A stretch of 64,000 nt of DNA from RYN-230 sp963844695 (GCA_963844695.1 CAWJPL010000011.1:151007-215006); one strand, 5' to 3'. Positions 52,464 through 62,053 are shown, numbered from the stretch's first letter. Translations and numbers: made by a program. The notes: generated by a model from the sequence alone, not told the origin.

Positions 52464-53675
52464 TTGGCGCGCAGGCGGCTTCCCCGCTGGTCGGAGTTCC
52501 AGCCGCTGTTGCGCCCGGAGCGGATCCCGCTTAACCCCACCGAGCGACGGCTCGGCCGCGCGCACACGATCCCCGACCTGCGGAAGATCGCCGCCCACCG
52601 GGTGCCGCGGGCCGTGTTCGACTACACCGACGGGGCCGCGGAACGGGAAATCAGCCTGCGCCGCGCGCGCAACGCGTTCGGCCGCGTGGAGTTCCACCCT
52701 CAGGCGCTGCGCGACGTCAGCGACCCGGACCCCGCCGTCACGGTGCTCGGGCGGCGCTGGGCCCTGCCGTTCGCGCTCGCCCCGACCGGGTTCACCCGGA
52801 TGATGCACCACGAGGGCGAACTGGCGGCGGCGCGGGCGGCGCAGCGGGCCGGGGTGACGTTCTCGCTGTCCACCATGGGCACCGCCTCGATCGAGGAAGT
52901 GGCGGCGGCCGCGCCGTATGCGGGGAAGTGGTTCCAGTTGTACGTGTGGAAGGACCGTGCGGCCGGCAAGGACCTGCTGGAGCGGGCCCGCGCGGCTGGC
53001 TACGAGGCCCTGCTGCTGACCGTGGACACCCCGGTCGGCGGGGCCCGGATGCGGGACGTGCGCAACGGGCTGACCGTGCCGCCCTCGCTCACCCCCGCCA
53101 CCGTGCTCGACGCGGCCGTCCACCCGGCCTGGTGGTTCAACCTGCTCACCACCGAGCCGCTCAGCTTCGCCAGCCTGAACGAGTGGCGCGGGACGGTCGC
53201 CGAGCTGGTCAACACGATGTTCGACCCGACGGTGACGTTCGCGGACATCGAGTGGCTGCGCGCGGCCTGGCCCGGCCCGCTGCTGCTCAAGGGCATCCAC
53301 ACCGTGGCCGACGCCCGCGCCGCCGTGGATCACGGCGCGGACGGGATCGTCATCTCCACGCACGGCGGCCGCCAGCTGGACCGGGCCGCCGCCCCGCTCG
53401 AGGTGCTGCCACAGATCGCCGACGCGGTCGGCGACCGGGCCGACGTCCTGCTGGACACCGGGATCATGCACGGCGGGGACATCGTCGCCGCGCTGGCCCT
53501 CGGCGCGAAAGCCTGCCTGGTCGGCCGGGCGTTCCTGTACGGGCTGATGGCCGGCGGGGAGCGCGGGGTGGACCAGGCGATCGGCATTCTCGGCGCGGAG
53601 TTCGCCCGCACCCTCCAGCTGCTCGGCGTGCGCAGCGCCCGGGAGCTGAACCGTTCGCATGTTTCACTGCGCTGA
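52464..53675 (+). CDS. FMN-dependent alpha-hydroxyacid dehydrogenase (LldD-like)
   Basis: 403 residues from TTG 52464, placed six bases after GGAGGAGG. FMN and active-site landmarks are VFDYTDGAAERE, APTGFTRMMHHEGE, FQLYVWKDR, LLTVDTPVGGARMRDVRNG, LLKGIHTVADA, VISTHGGRQLDR and LDTGIMHGGDIVAALALGAKA. The VRNG segment and arrangement fit L-lactate or long-chain hydroxyacid dehydrogenases; MftD-like enzymes are an alternative, but no mycofactocin genes are present. It is followed by formamidase and SDR genes on the same strand. Confidence 0.9.
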   Translation: MARRRLPRWSEFQPLLRPERIPLNPTERRLGRAHTIPDLRKIAAHRVPRAVFDYTDGAAEREISLRRARNAFGRVEFHPQALRDVSDPDPAVTVLGRRWALPFALAPTGFTRMMHHEGELAAARAAQRAGVTFSLSTMGTASIEEVAAAAPYAGKWFQLYVWKDRAAGKDLLERARAAGYEALLLTVDTPVGGARMRDVRNGLTVPPSLTPATVLDAAVHPAWWFNLLTTEPLSFASLNEWRGTVAELVNTMFDPTVTFADIEWLRAAWPGPLLLKGIHTVADARAAVDHGADGIVISTHGGRQLDRAAAPLEVLPQIADAVGDRADVLLDTGIMHGGDIVAALALGAKACLVGRAFLYGLMAGGERGVDQAIGILGAEFARTLQLLGVRSARELNRSHVSLR

Positions 53676-53695
53676 GCAGGAGGAAAAGGCCGTCC

Positions 53696-54700
53696 ATGGA
53701 GATTGTCGAGTTCCGCCCGGAGCGCGAGCAGTACGCGTTCACGTTCGGCGGCGTCGCACCGGTCCGCACAGTGGCGCCCGGGACGATGCTGCGGCTGTGG
53801 ACCGAGGATGCGTTCTGCGGCGGCATCCGGAGCACCTCGGACCTGCCTAGCACGTCGCTGACCATGCCGTTCGTCAACCCGCAGACCGGCCCGTTCTATG
53901 TGCAGGGCGCCGAGCCGGGCGACACCCTGGCGCTGCACTTCGCTGGCCTCACCCCGGCCCGCGGCTACGGCGCGTCCTGCACGATCCCGCTGTTCGGCGG
54001 GCTGACCAGCACCGACCGCACCGCGACCCTGCAGGACCCGCTGCCCGAGCGGACCTGGATCTACGAGGTGAACCGGGACCGGTGGACGGTCGAGTTCCGG
54101 GCCGCCGCCAGCGACTTCCGGCTGGAGCTGCCGATGGACCCGATGCTGGGCACGGTGGGGGTGGCCCCGGCCGCCGGGGAGGTGCGCTCCTCGCTGGTGC
54201 CGGACACGTTCGGCGGGAACATGGACACCCCGGAAATGCGCGTCGGTGCCACCTGCTACCTGGGCGTCAACGTGCCGGGCGCACTGTTCTCGGTCGGTGA
54301 CGGGCACTACCGGCAGGGCGAAGGCGAGGCGTGCGGCACCGCGGTGGAAGGCGCCATGGACGTCACGCTGATCGTGGACCTGATCAAGGGCGGCGGCCCG
54401 GCCTGGCCGCGGCTGGAGACCGACGAGCACCTCATCGTGGTCGGGTCCAGCCGTCCGCTCGAGGACGCATGGCGGGTCAGCCAGGTCGGCATGGTGACCT
54501 GGCTCCGCGAGCTGTACGGGCTGGACAAGCTGGACGCCTACCAGCTGCTGTCGCAGACCAGCGAGACCCCGCTGGCCAACGTGGTGGACGCCAACTACAG
54601 CGCGGTCACCAAGGTGGCCAAGGCGCTGCTCCCGCAGTCAACGGCCTACGACGGCACGCACCAGCAGCTGCGCGAGGCGGCTGCGGCCGCCGGCCAGTAA
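53696..54700 (+). CDS. Acetamidase/formamidase family protein
   Basis: 334 residues of the FmdA_AmdA family, which hydrolyses formamide or short amides to ammonia and a carboxylate. Landmarks are TGPFYVQGAEPGDTLALH, PMLGTVGVAPA, FGGNMDTPEM, GALFSVGDGHYRQGEGEACGTAVE (in parts) and the C-terminal QLLSQTSET. AGGAGGAAAA precedes ATG 53696, 20 bp after the oxidase stop. The neighbouring SDR and molybdenum hydroxylase make degradation of a nitrogen heterocycle or amide plausible. Confidence 0.92.
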   Translation: MEIVEFRPEREQYAFTFGGVAPVRTVAPGTMLRLWTEDAFCGGIRSTSDLPSTSLTMPFVNPQTGPFYVQGAEPGDTLALHFAGLTPARGYGASCTIPLFGGLTSTDRTATLQDPLPERTWIYEVNRDRWTVEFRAAASDFRLELPMDPMLGTVGVAPAAGEVRSSLVPDTFGGNMDTPEMRVGATCYLGVNVPGALFSVGDGHYRQGEGEACGTAVEGAMDVTLIVDLIKGGGPAWPRLETDEHLIVVGSSRPLEDAWRVSQVGMVTWLRELYGLDKLDAYQLLSQTSETPLANVVDANYSAVTKVAKALLPQSTAYDGTHQQLREAAAAAGQ

Positions 54701-54711
54701 GGAGGCATCAG

Positions 54712-55473
54712 GTGGATCTGGGCCTGCAGGGCCGCCGGGCCCTGGTAACCGGCGGCACCAGGGGGATCGGGCGGGCCATCGTGGAGACGCTGGCCGCCGA
54801 GGGCGCTGCCGTCGGGTTCTGCGCCCGCACCGGCAGCGACGTCAGCAGCGCGGTCGAGGTGCTGGCCGAGAACGGCCGCGTCGCCATCGGGCGGGTCGTC
54901 AACGTGGCCGACGAGGCAGGCCTGACGCAGTGGGTCGATGACAGCGCCGCCGAACTGGGCGGCCTGGACATCGTGGTGGCCAACGTCAGCGCGCTGGCCA
55001 TCCCGGACGAGCCGGCCAACTGGCAGGCCAGCTTCGACACGGACATGATGGGCACAGTCCGCCTGGTCAACGCGGCCCTGCCCTACCTGGAGCGCAGCGA
55101 CGCCGCGTCGATCGTCACCATCGCCAGCGTGTCCGGCCGGGAGATCGACTTCGCGGCCGGCCCGTACGGCACGTTCAAGGCGGCCATCATCCACTACACC
55201 CAGGGGCTGGCCTACCAGCTGGCGGACAAGGGCATCCGGGCTAACTCGCTGTCCCCGGGCAACACCTACTTCGACGGTGGTGTCTGGCAGGACATCGAGC
55301 AGCAGAACCCCGACCTGTTCGGCACGGCCCTGGGGCTGAACCCGACCGGCCGGATGGCCAGGCCGGAGGAGATCGCCCGCGCAGCGGTGTTCCTGGCCAG
55401 CCCGGCGGCCAGCTTCATGACCGGCGCCAACCTGCTGGTGGACGGGGCGCTGACCCGCGGCGTGCAGTTCTGA
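54712..55473 (+). CDS. Short-chain dehydrogenase/reductase
   Basis: 253 residues. The cofactor motif is TGGTRGIGRA, followed by NVS (VVANVSALA) and the catalytic set Ser in IASVSGREID with Tyr and Lys in GPYGTFKAA. The C-terminal PGNTYFDGG and GANLLVDGA are typical. GTG 54712 lies six bases after GGAGG. It probably oxidises or reduces a hydroxy group in the pathway of the oxidase and amidase upstream. It converges with the molybdenum hydroxylase with 2 bp between stops. Confidence 0.93.
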   Translation: MDLGLQGRRALVTGGTRGIGRAIVETLAAEGAAVGFCARTGSDVSSAVEVLAENGRVAIGRVVNVADEAGLTQWVDDSAAELGGLDIVVANVSALAIPDEPANWQASFDTDMMGTVRLVNAALPYLERSDAASIVTIASVSGREIDFAAGPYGTFKAAIIHYTQGLAYQLADKGIRANSLSPGNTYFDGGVWQDIEQQNPDLFGTALGLNPTGRMARPEEIARAAVFLASPAASFMTGANLLVDGALTRGVQF

Positions 55474-55475
55474 CC

Positions 55476-57854
55476 TCAGGTGCCGGTGATGTGCTCCGGC
55501 CGGACCGGCACCTGGTTCAGCGGCAGCCCGGTGGCGGCGCGGATGGCGGCCACGACGGCCGGGCCGGAGGAGATCGTCGGCGGCTCGCCGACCCCGCGCA
55601 AGCCGTAGGGCGCGTGCGGGTCGGGGTATTCGAGGACCTCGATCCGCATCGGGGGCATGTCGAGGATGGTGGGGATCAGGTAGTCGGTGAAGGACGGGTT
55701 CCTGATCTTGCCGCCGGAGATCTGGATCTCCTCCATCACGGCCAGCCCCAGCCCTTGCGCGGAGCCGCCCTGGATCTGCCCGAGCACCGCCTGCGGGTTG
55801 ATGGCCTTCCCCACGTCCTGAACGCAGTCCAGCGCGACCACCTTGACCAGGCCGAGTTCGGTGTCCACGTCCACGACCGCGCGGTGCGCCGCGAACGCGT
55901 ACTGCACGTGCGCAAAGCCCTGCCCGGTCTCCGGGTCGAGCGCCTTGGTCGGCCGGTGCCGCCATTCGACGGTCTCGTCGATGACCTCGTCACCCAGCAG
56001 GTCGGCCAGCTCACCGAGGACTCCCTCGGCTGCCGAGACCACCTCGCCGCCTTCCAGCCGCAGATCGGGCACGGTCCGGCCGAGCCGGTGCTGGACGACG
56101 GCCAGCGCGCGCTCCCGCACCTTCTCGCACGCGGCCTTGACCGCCCCGCCGGTGACGTAGGTCTGCCGGGACGCGGACGACGACCCGCCGCTGCCCACCT
56201 GGGTGTCCTTGGGCGCCGCGATGACCTGGTCAACGCCGAGCTCGGTACGCACGATCTGCTGCTCGACGGTGACCAGTCCCTGGCCGACCTCGGCCGACGC
56301 GGTGTGCACGGTCGCGGTCACGGCCCCGGACAGCACCTCGAGCTGGACCCGGGCCGTGGAGTAGTCGTCGAAGCCCTCGGAGAACCCGACGTTCTTGTAG
56401 GCCACCGCGTAGCCGACGCCGCGCACCACGCCCTCGCCGTGGGTGGTGTTGGCCACGCCGCCGGGCAGGTCGCGCAGGTCCGGCTCGCTGTCGGCGCCGC
56501 GCGGCAGCGGCATGGCCTGCACCCGGCGCAGCAGTTCCTCGACCGGCGCCGGGCTGTCGATGACCTGCCCGGTCGGCGCCTCCGCGCCCTGGGTCATCGC
56601 GTTGCGGCAGCGCAGCTCCACCGGGTCCAGGCTCAGCGCGGCCGCCAGCTTGTCCATCTGCGCCTCGTAGGCGAACGCGGTCTGCACCGAGCCGAAGCCG
56701 CGCATCGCCCCGCAGGGCGGGTTGTTGGTGTAGGCGCCGTACGTATCGACGTGCACGTTGGGCACCACGTAGGGCCCGACGCCCATCGTGCCCGCGTTCC
56801 CGACCACGGCCGGGGTGCTGGACGCGTACGCCCCGCCGTCCAGGTAGATCTGCGCCTTGACGTAGACCAGCCGGCCGTCCCGGTCGGCCCCGTGCTCGAA
56901 GCGCATCAGCGCCGGGTGCCGGTGCACGTGCCCGAAGAACGACTCCTCCCGGTTGTAGACCATCTTCACCGGCTTGCCGGTGCGCAGGGCCAGCAGGCAC
57001 GCGTGCACGTGCATGGACAGGTCCTCCCGGCCCCCGAACGCGCCGCCCACCCCGGCCAGCGTGAGCCGCACCATCTCCGGCGGCAGGCCGAGCGCCGAGC
57101 AGATCTGCCGCTGGTCCACGTGCAGCCACTGGGTGGCGACGTACAGCTCCACGCCGCCGTCCTCGGCCGGCACCGCCAGCCCGGACTCCGGGCCGAGGAA
57201 GGCCTGGTCTTGCATGCCCACCCGGTACTCGCCGGTCACCACGACGTCCGCCACCGGCTCGGGGTCGCCCTTGCGCAGTTTCAGGTGCCGCACCAGGTTG
57301 CCCGCCGGGTGCAGCTGGGCCCGCTCCCGGGACAGCTCGCTGACCTTCCCCGGGACGGCGTGCACGAGGTTCCACCGCGGGTGGCCCAGGGCCTCGTGGG
57401 CGTCGGTGACCGGCTCGTACACCTCGTATTCGACCTGGATCCGCTTGGCCGCCTGGCGGGCGATCTCCGGGTGGTCGGCCGCTACCAGCGCGACCGGCTC
57501 GCCCTGGTAGCGCACGACGTCCACGGCCAGCACCGGCTGGTCAACGATCTCCAGCCCGTAGAACTTCTGGCCCGGTACGTCCTCCTGGGTCAGCACCGCG
57601 GACACGCCCGGCATAGCCAGCGCCTCGGCCGTTTCGATGGAGCGGATCCGGGCGTAGGGATGCGGGCTGCGCAGCGTGGCCCCCCAGATCATGCCGTCCA
57701 GCCACAGGTCGCTGGAGTAGACGAACTCCCCGGTGACCTTGGGGGTGCCGTCTGGCCGGCGCGCGCTGCTGCCCACCCCGCCGGATACCGGGGTGGTCCG
57801 GCCAGGTGAGGTCCGGCCGGGTGAGGTCCCCGCCGGGGAGGTCGGTGCCGTCAT
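55476..57854 (-). CDS. Molybdopterin-binding large subunit of a xanthine-dehydrogenase-family hydroxylase
   Basis: 792 residues. Molybdenum-site landmarks are VGGAFGGREDLSMH, GAMRGFGSVQTAFAYE, ASAEVGQGLVTVEQQIV, GSSSASRQTYVTGGAV and the active-site Glu in GLRGVGEPPTIS. CO dehydrogenase's AYRCSFR loop is absent, so this is a xanthine, nicotinate or aldehyde-type hydroxylase. The N-terminus has a Ser/Pro/Thr-Gly repeat. It is last in the order FAD - 2Fe-2S - Mo subunit, 4 bp after the small subunit. Confidence 0.94.
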   Translation of the reverse strand: MTAPTSPAGTSPGRTSPGRTTPVSGGVGSSARRPDGTPKVTGEFVYSSDLWLDGMIWGATLRSPHPYARIRSIETAEALAMPGVSAVLTQEDVPGQKFYGLEIVDQPVLAVDVVRYQGEPVALVAADHPEIARQAAKRIQVEYEVYEPVTDAHEALGHPRWNLVHAVPGKVSELSRERAQLHPAGNLVRHLKLRKGDPEPVADVVVTGEYRVGMQDQAFLGPESGLAVPAEDGGVELYVATQWLHVDQRQICSALGLPPEMVRLTLAGVGGAFGGREDLSMHVHACLLALRTGKPVKMVYNREESFFGHVHRHPALMRFEHGADRDGRLVYVKAQIYLDGGAYASSTPAVVGNAGTMGVGPYVVPNVHVDTYGAYTNNPPCGAMRGFGSVQTAFAYEAQMDKLAAALSLDPVELRCRNAMTQGAEAPTGQVIDSPAPVEELLRRVQAMPLPRGADSEPDLRDLPGGVANTTHGEGVVRGVGYAVAYKNVGFSEGFDDYSTARVQLEVLSGAVTATVHTASAEVGQGLVTVEQQIVRTELGVDQVIAAPKDTQVGSGGSSSASRQTYVTGGAVKAACEKVRERALAVVQHRLGRTVPDLRLEGGEVVSAAEGVLGELADLLGDEVIDETVEWRHRPTKALDPETGQGFAHVQYAFAAHRAVVDVDTELGLVKVVALDCVQDVGKAINPQAVLGQIQGGSAQGLGLAVMEEIQISGGKIRNPSFTDYLIPTILDMPPMRIEVLEYPDPHAPYGLRGVGEPPTISSGPAVVAAIRAATGLPLNQVPVRPEHITGT

Positions 57855-57858
57855 CAGG

Positions 57859-58335
57859 TCACTCCCGAGCGCCAGACCGCCAGGCTGCCGCCAGGCGGAC
57901 CGCTTCCATGATCTTCTCGTACCCGGTGCACCGGCACAGGTTGCCGGCCAGGGCCTCCCGGATCTCGGCGTCGCCCGGCGCGGGCTGCCGCTCGATGAGG
58001 TCGTGCGCGGCGATCAGCAGCCCGGGGGTGCAGAAGCCACACTGCACCGCGCCCGCCTCCAGGAACGCGCGCTGCACGGTGGACAGCTCGCCCCCGGGCG
58101 CGAGGCCTTCGACCGTGCGGATGTCCCGGCCCTGGGCCTGGCCGGCCGCCACCAGGCAAGCGCACGACAGCACGCCGTCCAGGTAGACCGTGCACGAGCC
58201 GCACTCGCCCTGCTCGCACGCGTTCTTCGAGCCGGGGAACCCGAGCCGCTCGCGCAGCACGTAGAGCAGGCTCTCGCCCTCCCAGACGTCGTCGGCCTGC
58301 TGCCGCTCGCCGTTGACCGTGCAGGTGATCCGCAT
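57859..58335 (-). CDS. 2Fe-2S small subunit of the molybdenum hydroxylase
   Basis: 158 residues with two clusters. The plant-ferredoxin-type cluster is in ACEQGECGSCTV with a later C (LSCACLV), and the second cluster is in QCGFCTPG and NLCRCTGY. It relays electrons from the molybdenum centre to FAD. It starts 3 bp after the FAD subunit stop. Confidence 0.95.
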   Translation of the reverse strand: MRITCTVNGERQQADDVWEGESLLYVLRERLGFPGSKNACEQGECGSCTVYLDGVLSCACLVAAGQAQGRDIRTVEGLAPGGELSTVQRAFLEAGAVQCGFCTPGLLIAAHDLIERQPAPGDAEIREALAGNLCRCTGYEKIMEAVRLAAAWRSGARE

Positions 58336-58338
58336 GCC

Positions 58339-59205
58339 TCACGCCCTCCGGAAGTCGTGCCAGGTCCAGGTCAGCGCGCGCCGGGCCATCACCGACAGGG
58401 CGTGCACCCGGTACCGCGCGCTGCCCCGGACGTCGTCGATCGGCGCGGCCGCCTCGGCGACCAGGTCCGCGAACCGGCGGCTGGTGGCGTCGGGCAGGTT
58501 ACCGCGCGATTCCCACAGGCCGTCTTCGGCTAGCGCCTGGGCCAGGAAGTCTTCGGCGGCCCGGGCGCGGCGCGGGGTGGGGCCCGCCGACCCGATGCCG
58601 GTACCGACGGCCTGCCGGTCCGGATGCAGGGCCAGGCTGAACGCGGCCACCGCGATGACCATCGCGTTGCGGGTGCCGATCTTGCAGAACTGCTGTGGCC
58701 CGGCGGGCGGGGTGACCAGGACCGCCTTGATCAGCTCGTCCCGCTCCAGCGCGTTGCGTTTCACCCCGGTGTAGAACTCATCGGCCGGGATCAGCCGGGT
58801 GCCGCGCACCGACTCCACCTCCACCTGGGCGAAGGCGGCCAGCAGCGGGGGATGCGCGTCACCCGCCGGGGACGCGGCCCCGAGGTTGCCGCCGACCGTG
58901 CCCCGGTTGCGGATCTGCGGGGACCCGACGGTGCGGGACGCCATGGCCAGCCCCGGCAGCCGGTCACCCAGCTCGGTCTGCACCCTGGTGTAGGTCACCC
59001 CGGCGCCGAGCCAGATCCGCCCGCCGTCCGGAGTCCACTCGGCCAGGTCACCCACCCGGGTCAGGTCCAGCAGGTACTCCGGCCGGTACCGGTCGAAGTT
59101 CAGCTCGACCATGACGTCGGTGCCACCCTGGATCGGCACCGCGTGCGGGTACGCCGCCTTCAGCTGCAGGGCTTCCGCCCATGTCAGCGGCTGCAGGAAC
59201 TCCAT
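58339..59205 (-). CDS. FAD-binding medium subunit of the molybdenum hydroxylase
   Basis: 288 residues. The FAD pyrophosphate contacts are in PIQGGTDVMVELN and in the TVGGNLGAASPAGD loop, with IRNRGT before it. The C-terminal domain belongs to the CO-dehydrogenase flavoprotein type. ATG 59205 follows GGGGAGG. First gene of the three-subunit operon; its promoter should lie in the 298-bp gap to 59503, in which I see no other gene. Confidence 0.93.
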   Translation of the reverse strand: MEFLQPLTWAEALQLKAAYPHAVPIQGGTDVMVELNFDRYRPEYLLDLTRVGDLAEWTPDGGRIWLGAGVTYTRVQTELGDRLPGLAMASRTVGSPQIRNRGTVGGNLGAASPAGDAHPPLLAAFAQVEVESVRGTRLIPADEFYTGVKRNALERDELIKAVLVTPPAGPQQFCKIGTRNAMVIAVAAFSLALHPDRQAVGTGIGSAGPTPRRARAAEDFLAQALAEDGLWESRGNLPDATSRRFADLVAEAAAPIDDVRGSARYRVHALSVMARRALTWTWHDFRRA

Positions 59206-59503
59206 GGCACCTCCCCTCTGCTCCGGTCGCCCACGAGCCAGGCGGGGACGCACAGGTTGGTGCGCGGCCGCAGCGCCGGGGCCGGTGGTCCTGCCAGTGT
59301 GGCTCACCGAGCCGGAAACCCGAACCGCGGCGTGCCCCCGTCCGCCGGCGCGGGACCTGGCGGCGCAACGCCCGCCGCGTTCGCCCCCGCCCGGCGCACC
59401 CCCGGGAAGACGATCATCCGAATCAGGTGAGACTGGTACGTGCGCACAGCGAACATGACCCTTCGAGGATCTGTCCGGGCAGGCCCCATGCCGGGGGCGG
59501 CGG

Positions 59504-60772
59504 TCAGAAGAAGGTGTCCATGGCCTCGACGATCCGGCCGGAGGCGTCCACGAGCAGGAGCACGTTCCACTTCTCGACGGTGGTGCACGGGTGTGAGATG
59601 CCGAAGCCGACCCACTCGCCCACCGTCAGCGCCTCTTCGCCGGGCAGGTCCAGGAACGCGTGCTGGTCGTTCAGGGCGACCACGGTCGCGGTCAGGTCCG
59701 AGGCGGGACCGCCGGCGGCCGGCCGCCGCCACATGGCATACGGCAATTCCTGGTCATAGGAAACGTCGCGGCGGCCCACATCGACGATGGCCCGGGTCGC
59801 TTCCGGACGAGAGAGGACCCGGCCCCACACCTCCAGCGCTGGCCTCAGGCATGGGCCGTCGCGGCCCCTGGCCGCCGGAGTCACCCGGTGGTAGAGGCCA
59901 TGATCATGGGTGACGTAGCAGCCGGACCGAAGCACGATCTCCGGCGGCGGTCCGGCCAGATCGCCCGGCGGCCCGGTCAGGGCGGCCACCACGTCGTCGA
60001 AGAAGATCGAGCCGCCAGCGGTGAGCAGCATGGGCCGACCGGGCGTCTCCTCGATCAGCCCGCGCCGGCGCAGCGTGCCGGCCAGCCGCCTCAGGCGGCG
60101 GCAGAACTGCTGCACCGCATCGGTCCCGGCGGCGTCCGCCGCGCCGCCCGGGATGCCCTCGTAACCAGCCACGCCGGCCAGCCGCAGCCGCGCCGACCCG
60201 GCCAGGGCCCGGCCGACCGCCAGCGCCGCGGATTCGTCCCGGGCACCGGCCCGGCCGCCCGCAATACCCAGCTCGATGAGCACGTCCAGTCTGGCACCAC
60301 ACGGCAGCGTCTCCGCCAGGCCGTTTTCGAGCAACGTCACCCCGTCGAGGCCATCCACGTAACAGAACAGGCCGACCTCGGGATAGTCGCGGCGCACCGC
60401 ACCAAGCCAGCGGATCCCGGCCAGGTCGGTTACCTCGTTGGCGATCAGGATGCGTGGCGCGCCGGCCTTCAGCGCGATCCGGGCCTGGGCGGGGCTGGCC
60501 ACGGTGATGCCCCAGGCGCCCGCCGTGAGCTGCCGCCGGTACAGTCTCGGCGCCATGGTGGTCTTACCGTGCGGGGCCAGCCGCACATTCCGCTTGTCGC
60601 ACCACTCCTGCATGGCCGTGATGTTGGCGTCCAGGGCGTCCCGGTGCAGCAGCGCCACCGGCGAGGCCACCGCACCCGCGAACGGATCCGCCCCGCGCAA
60701 CGGCCGCGACTCGTCCAGCACGGACCGGTACCACCAAGGCGAGTACAGGCCGCTACTACCGATGATCGGCAC
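59504..60772 (-). CDS. D-serine-dehydratase-like / D-threonine-aldolase-family PLP enzyme
   Basis: 422 residues with the alanine-racemase-type barrel. PLP lysine is in RLAPHGKTTM. The C-terminal zinc site of this group is visible as NDQHAFL (His) and SHPCTTVE (His, Cys). Other landmarks are GCYVTHDHGLYH and VDVGRRDVSYDQ. It may deaminate D-serine or cleave a beta-hydroxy-D-amino acid. The nearest regulator is the IclR gene 298 bp upstream. Confidence 0.87.
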   Translation of the reverse strand: MPIIGSSGLYSPWWYRSVLDESRPLRGADPFAGAVASPVALLHRDALDANITAMQEWCDKRNVRLAPHGKTTMAPRLYRRQLTAGAWGITVASPAQARIALKAGAPRILIANEVTDLAGIRWLGAVRRDYPEVGLFCYVDGLDGVTLLENGLAETLPCGARLDVLIELGIAGGRAGARDESAALAVGRALAGSARLRLAGVAGYEGIPGGAADAAGTDAVQQFCRRLRRLAGTLRRRGLIEETPGRPMLLTAGGSIFFDDVVAALTGPPGDLAGPPPEIVLRSGCYVTHDHGLYHRVTPAARGRDGPCLRPALEVWGRVLSRPEATRAIVDVGRRDVSYDQELPYAMWRRPAAGGPASDLTATVVALNDQHAFLDLPGEEALTVGEWVGFGISHPCTTVEKWNVLLLVDASGRIVEAMDTFF

Positions 60773-60835
60773 GATCCCCTCCTTCGATGCGCATCACCGA
60801 TCTGGCCAGCGGGTGAGGAACCGTTTCCATCCCGG

Positions 60836-61120
60836 TCAGCTTCTTCCGAAGGTCATCCGGATCGACCATTCGGCGGGCAGTTCGGCCTGCAGCGTGATCA
60901 GCCATTCCCGGCCAGCCGGTGGGCCAGCGAATCCACCTCCGCGCTCTGGCCGGGGCTCCCGCCCAGCCGGACGTGCTGGTTGGCCAGGACCAGGCGGCCG
61001 TCGATCCCGGGGCCGCCCGCCGGCGCTGGTGGCCACCTCAGGTCCCCCTGTTTTGTGAGCCGCCACCGGCTCAGTCCTGCCCCGGCCCGTGTAGCCGTGG
61101 ATGTAAACGAGGGCCTTCAC
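60836..61120 (-). pseudogene. Possible degenerate small gene between the IclR and PLP-enzyme genes
   Basis: The 298-bp gap is not empty. From GTG 61120 (overlapping the IclR end) one frame begins VKALVYIHGYTG. A second frame in the middle reads protein-like as GRLVLANQHVRLGGSPGQSA, and the first frame ends WLITLQAELPAEWSIRMTFG. Joining them needs two frameshifts. No family is recognised. This is either a decayed gene or a small gene with sequence errors. Confidence 0.3.
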
Positions 61121-61916
61121 GGGCGAGTCCTTCCTGTACCACAGTGATCGCCCCGGGCTCGAACCATTCCGCCGTGGTCAGCGCGGCGGTCAGGCGGCGC
61201 AGCACCGCCGCGAGCACAGGCAGGAACTTCGCCGCCAATTCCGGCTCCCGCATGCGCACCACGGGCACAGTGATGCTCAGGCCGTAGCTGACGTCGCGGA
61301 GCCGGCCGGCCACCCCGATGCAGCAGACACCAGGAGTCAACTCTTCGCTTTCGGTGGCGTAGCCGCGTTCCCGTATCCCGGCCAGCACCGCCAGCAACTC
61401 GGCCCGGCTGGTCAGGGTGCGCGGGGTGAGCACTGGCAGCCGGCCCGGGTACAGCGCCTCGATCTCGGCGTCGGGCTGCAGCGCGAGCATCGCCTTCCCG
61501 AGCGCGGTCGAATAGGCCGGCTTCCTGCTCCCCACCGGCAGCGTGTAATGCAGCGCGTCGTGAGAATAATCGCGCCGGTCCAGGTAGACGACGTCGCCGC
61601 CGTCCAGCATCCCGAAATGGCACGCCTCGCCGAGCGACGACTGCTCGTCCAGCAACGGCGCGACCGCGGCGCGCAGCGACGCCGGCACCCGGACGGCGGT
61701 GCCGACCTCGAAGGCGGCCAGGCCGATCTCGTATCCCTGCGCCGAGCGGCGGGCGAACTCAGCCGCTTCCAGGCTAGCCAGCAGGGAATGCAGGGTGCCC
61801 TTGGGAATGCCGGACTGAGCCTGGATGTCAGCGAACCGGACCGGCCGGTGCGCGCGCGCCAGCAATCGCAGCAGGCTCAGGGCCCGGTCCACGCTGTGGT
61901 TGGTCCTCGACGCCAT
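61071..61916 (-). CDS. IclR-family transcriptional regulator 1
   Basis: 281 residues. The winged helix (about 5-70) has SVDRALSLLRLLA and the recognition part GIPKGTLHSLLASLE. The GAF-like ligand domain contains AVAPLLDEQSSLGEACHFGML, YSTALGKAMLA and GYATESEELTPGVCCIG (in parts). A perfect 16-bp palindrome lies 13 bp upstream of the start, fitting autoregulation. Likely targets are the PLP enzyme and perhaps the molybdenum hydroxylase. Confidence 0.93.
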   Translation of the reverse strand: MASRTNHSVDRALSLLRLLARAHRPVRFADIQAQSGIPKGTLHSLLASLEAAEFARRSAQGYEIGLAAFEVGTAVRVPASLRAAVAPLLDEQSSLGEACHFGMLDGGDVVYLDRRDYSHDALHYTLPVGSRKPAYSTALGKAMLALQPDAEIEALYPGRLPVLTPRTLTSRAELLAVLAGIRERGYATESEELTPGVCCIGVAGRLRDVSYGLSITVPVVRMREPELAAKFLPVLAAVLRRLTAALTTAEWFEPGAITVVQEGLAREGPRLHPRLHGPGQD

Positions 61917-61928
61917 TGTCCCCGGCTG

Positions 61929-61944
61929 GTTCGTATATACGAAC
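61929..61944. promoter_or_regulatory. IclR 1 operator palindrome
   Basis: GTTCGTATATACGAAC is a perfect 16-bp palindrome 13-28 bp before the IclR 1 start codon. Size and position fit an IclR operator. Confidence 0.65.
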
Positions 61945-62053
61945 AGAGTTCGGATTAGGTCTCGGACACCATAGCCCGGCAGCGGAGGTTGTCAAGGTCC
62001 GCCTGGCCCGCGCGACCTGGCCGCGGCTCAATCCGCCGGCCAGCCGGGAAGGC

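Noticed and set aside
55491..57809. 770-codon open frame opposite the molybdenum hydroxylase large subunit
   Set aside because: Antisense shadow typical of high-GC DNA. The minus strand carries all molybdenum-site motifs.
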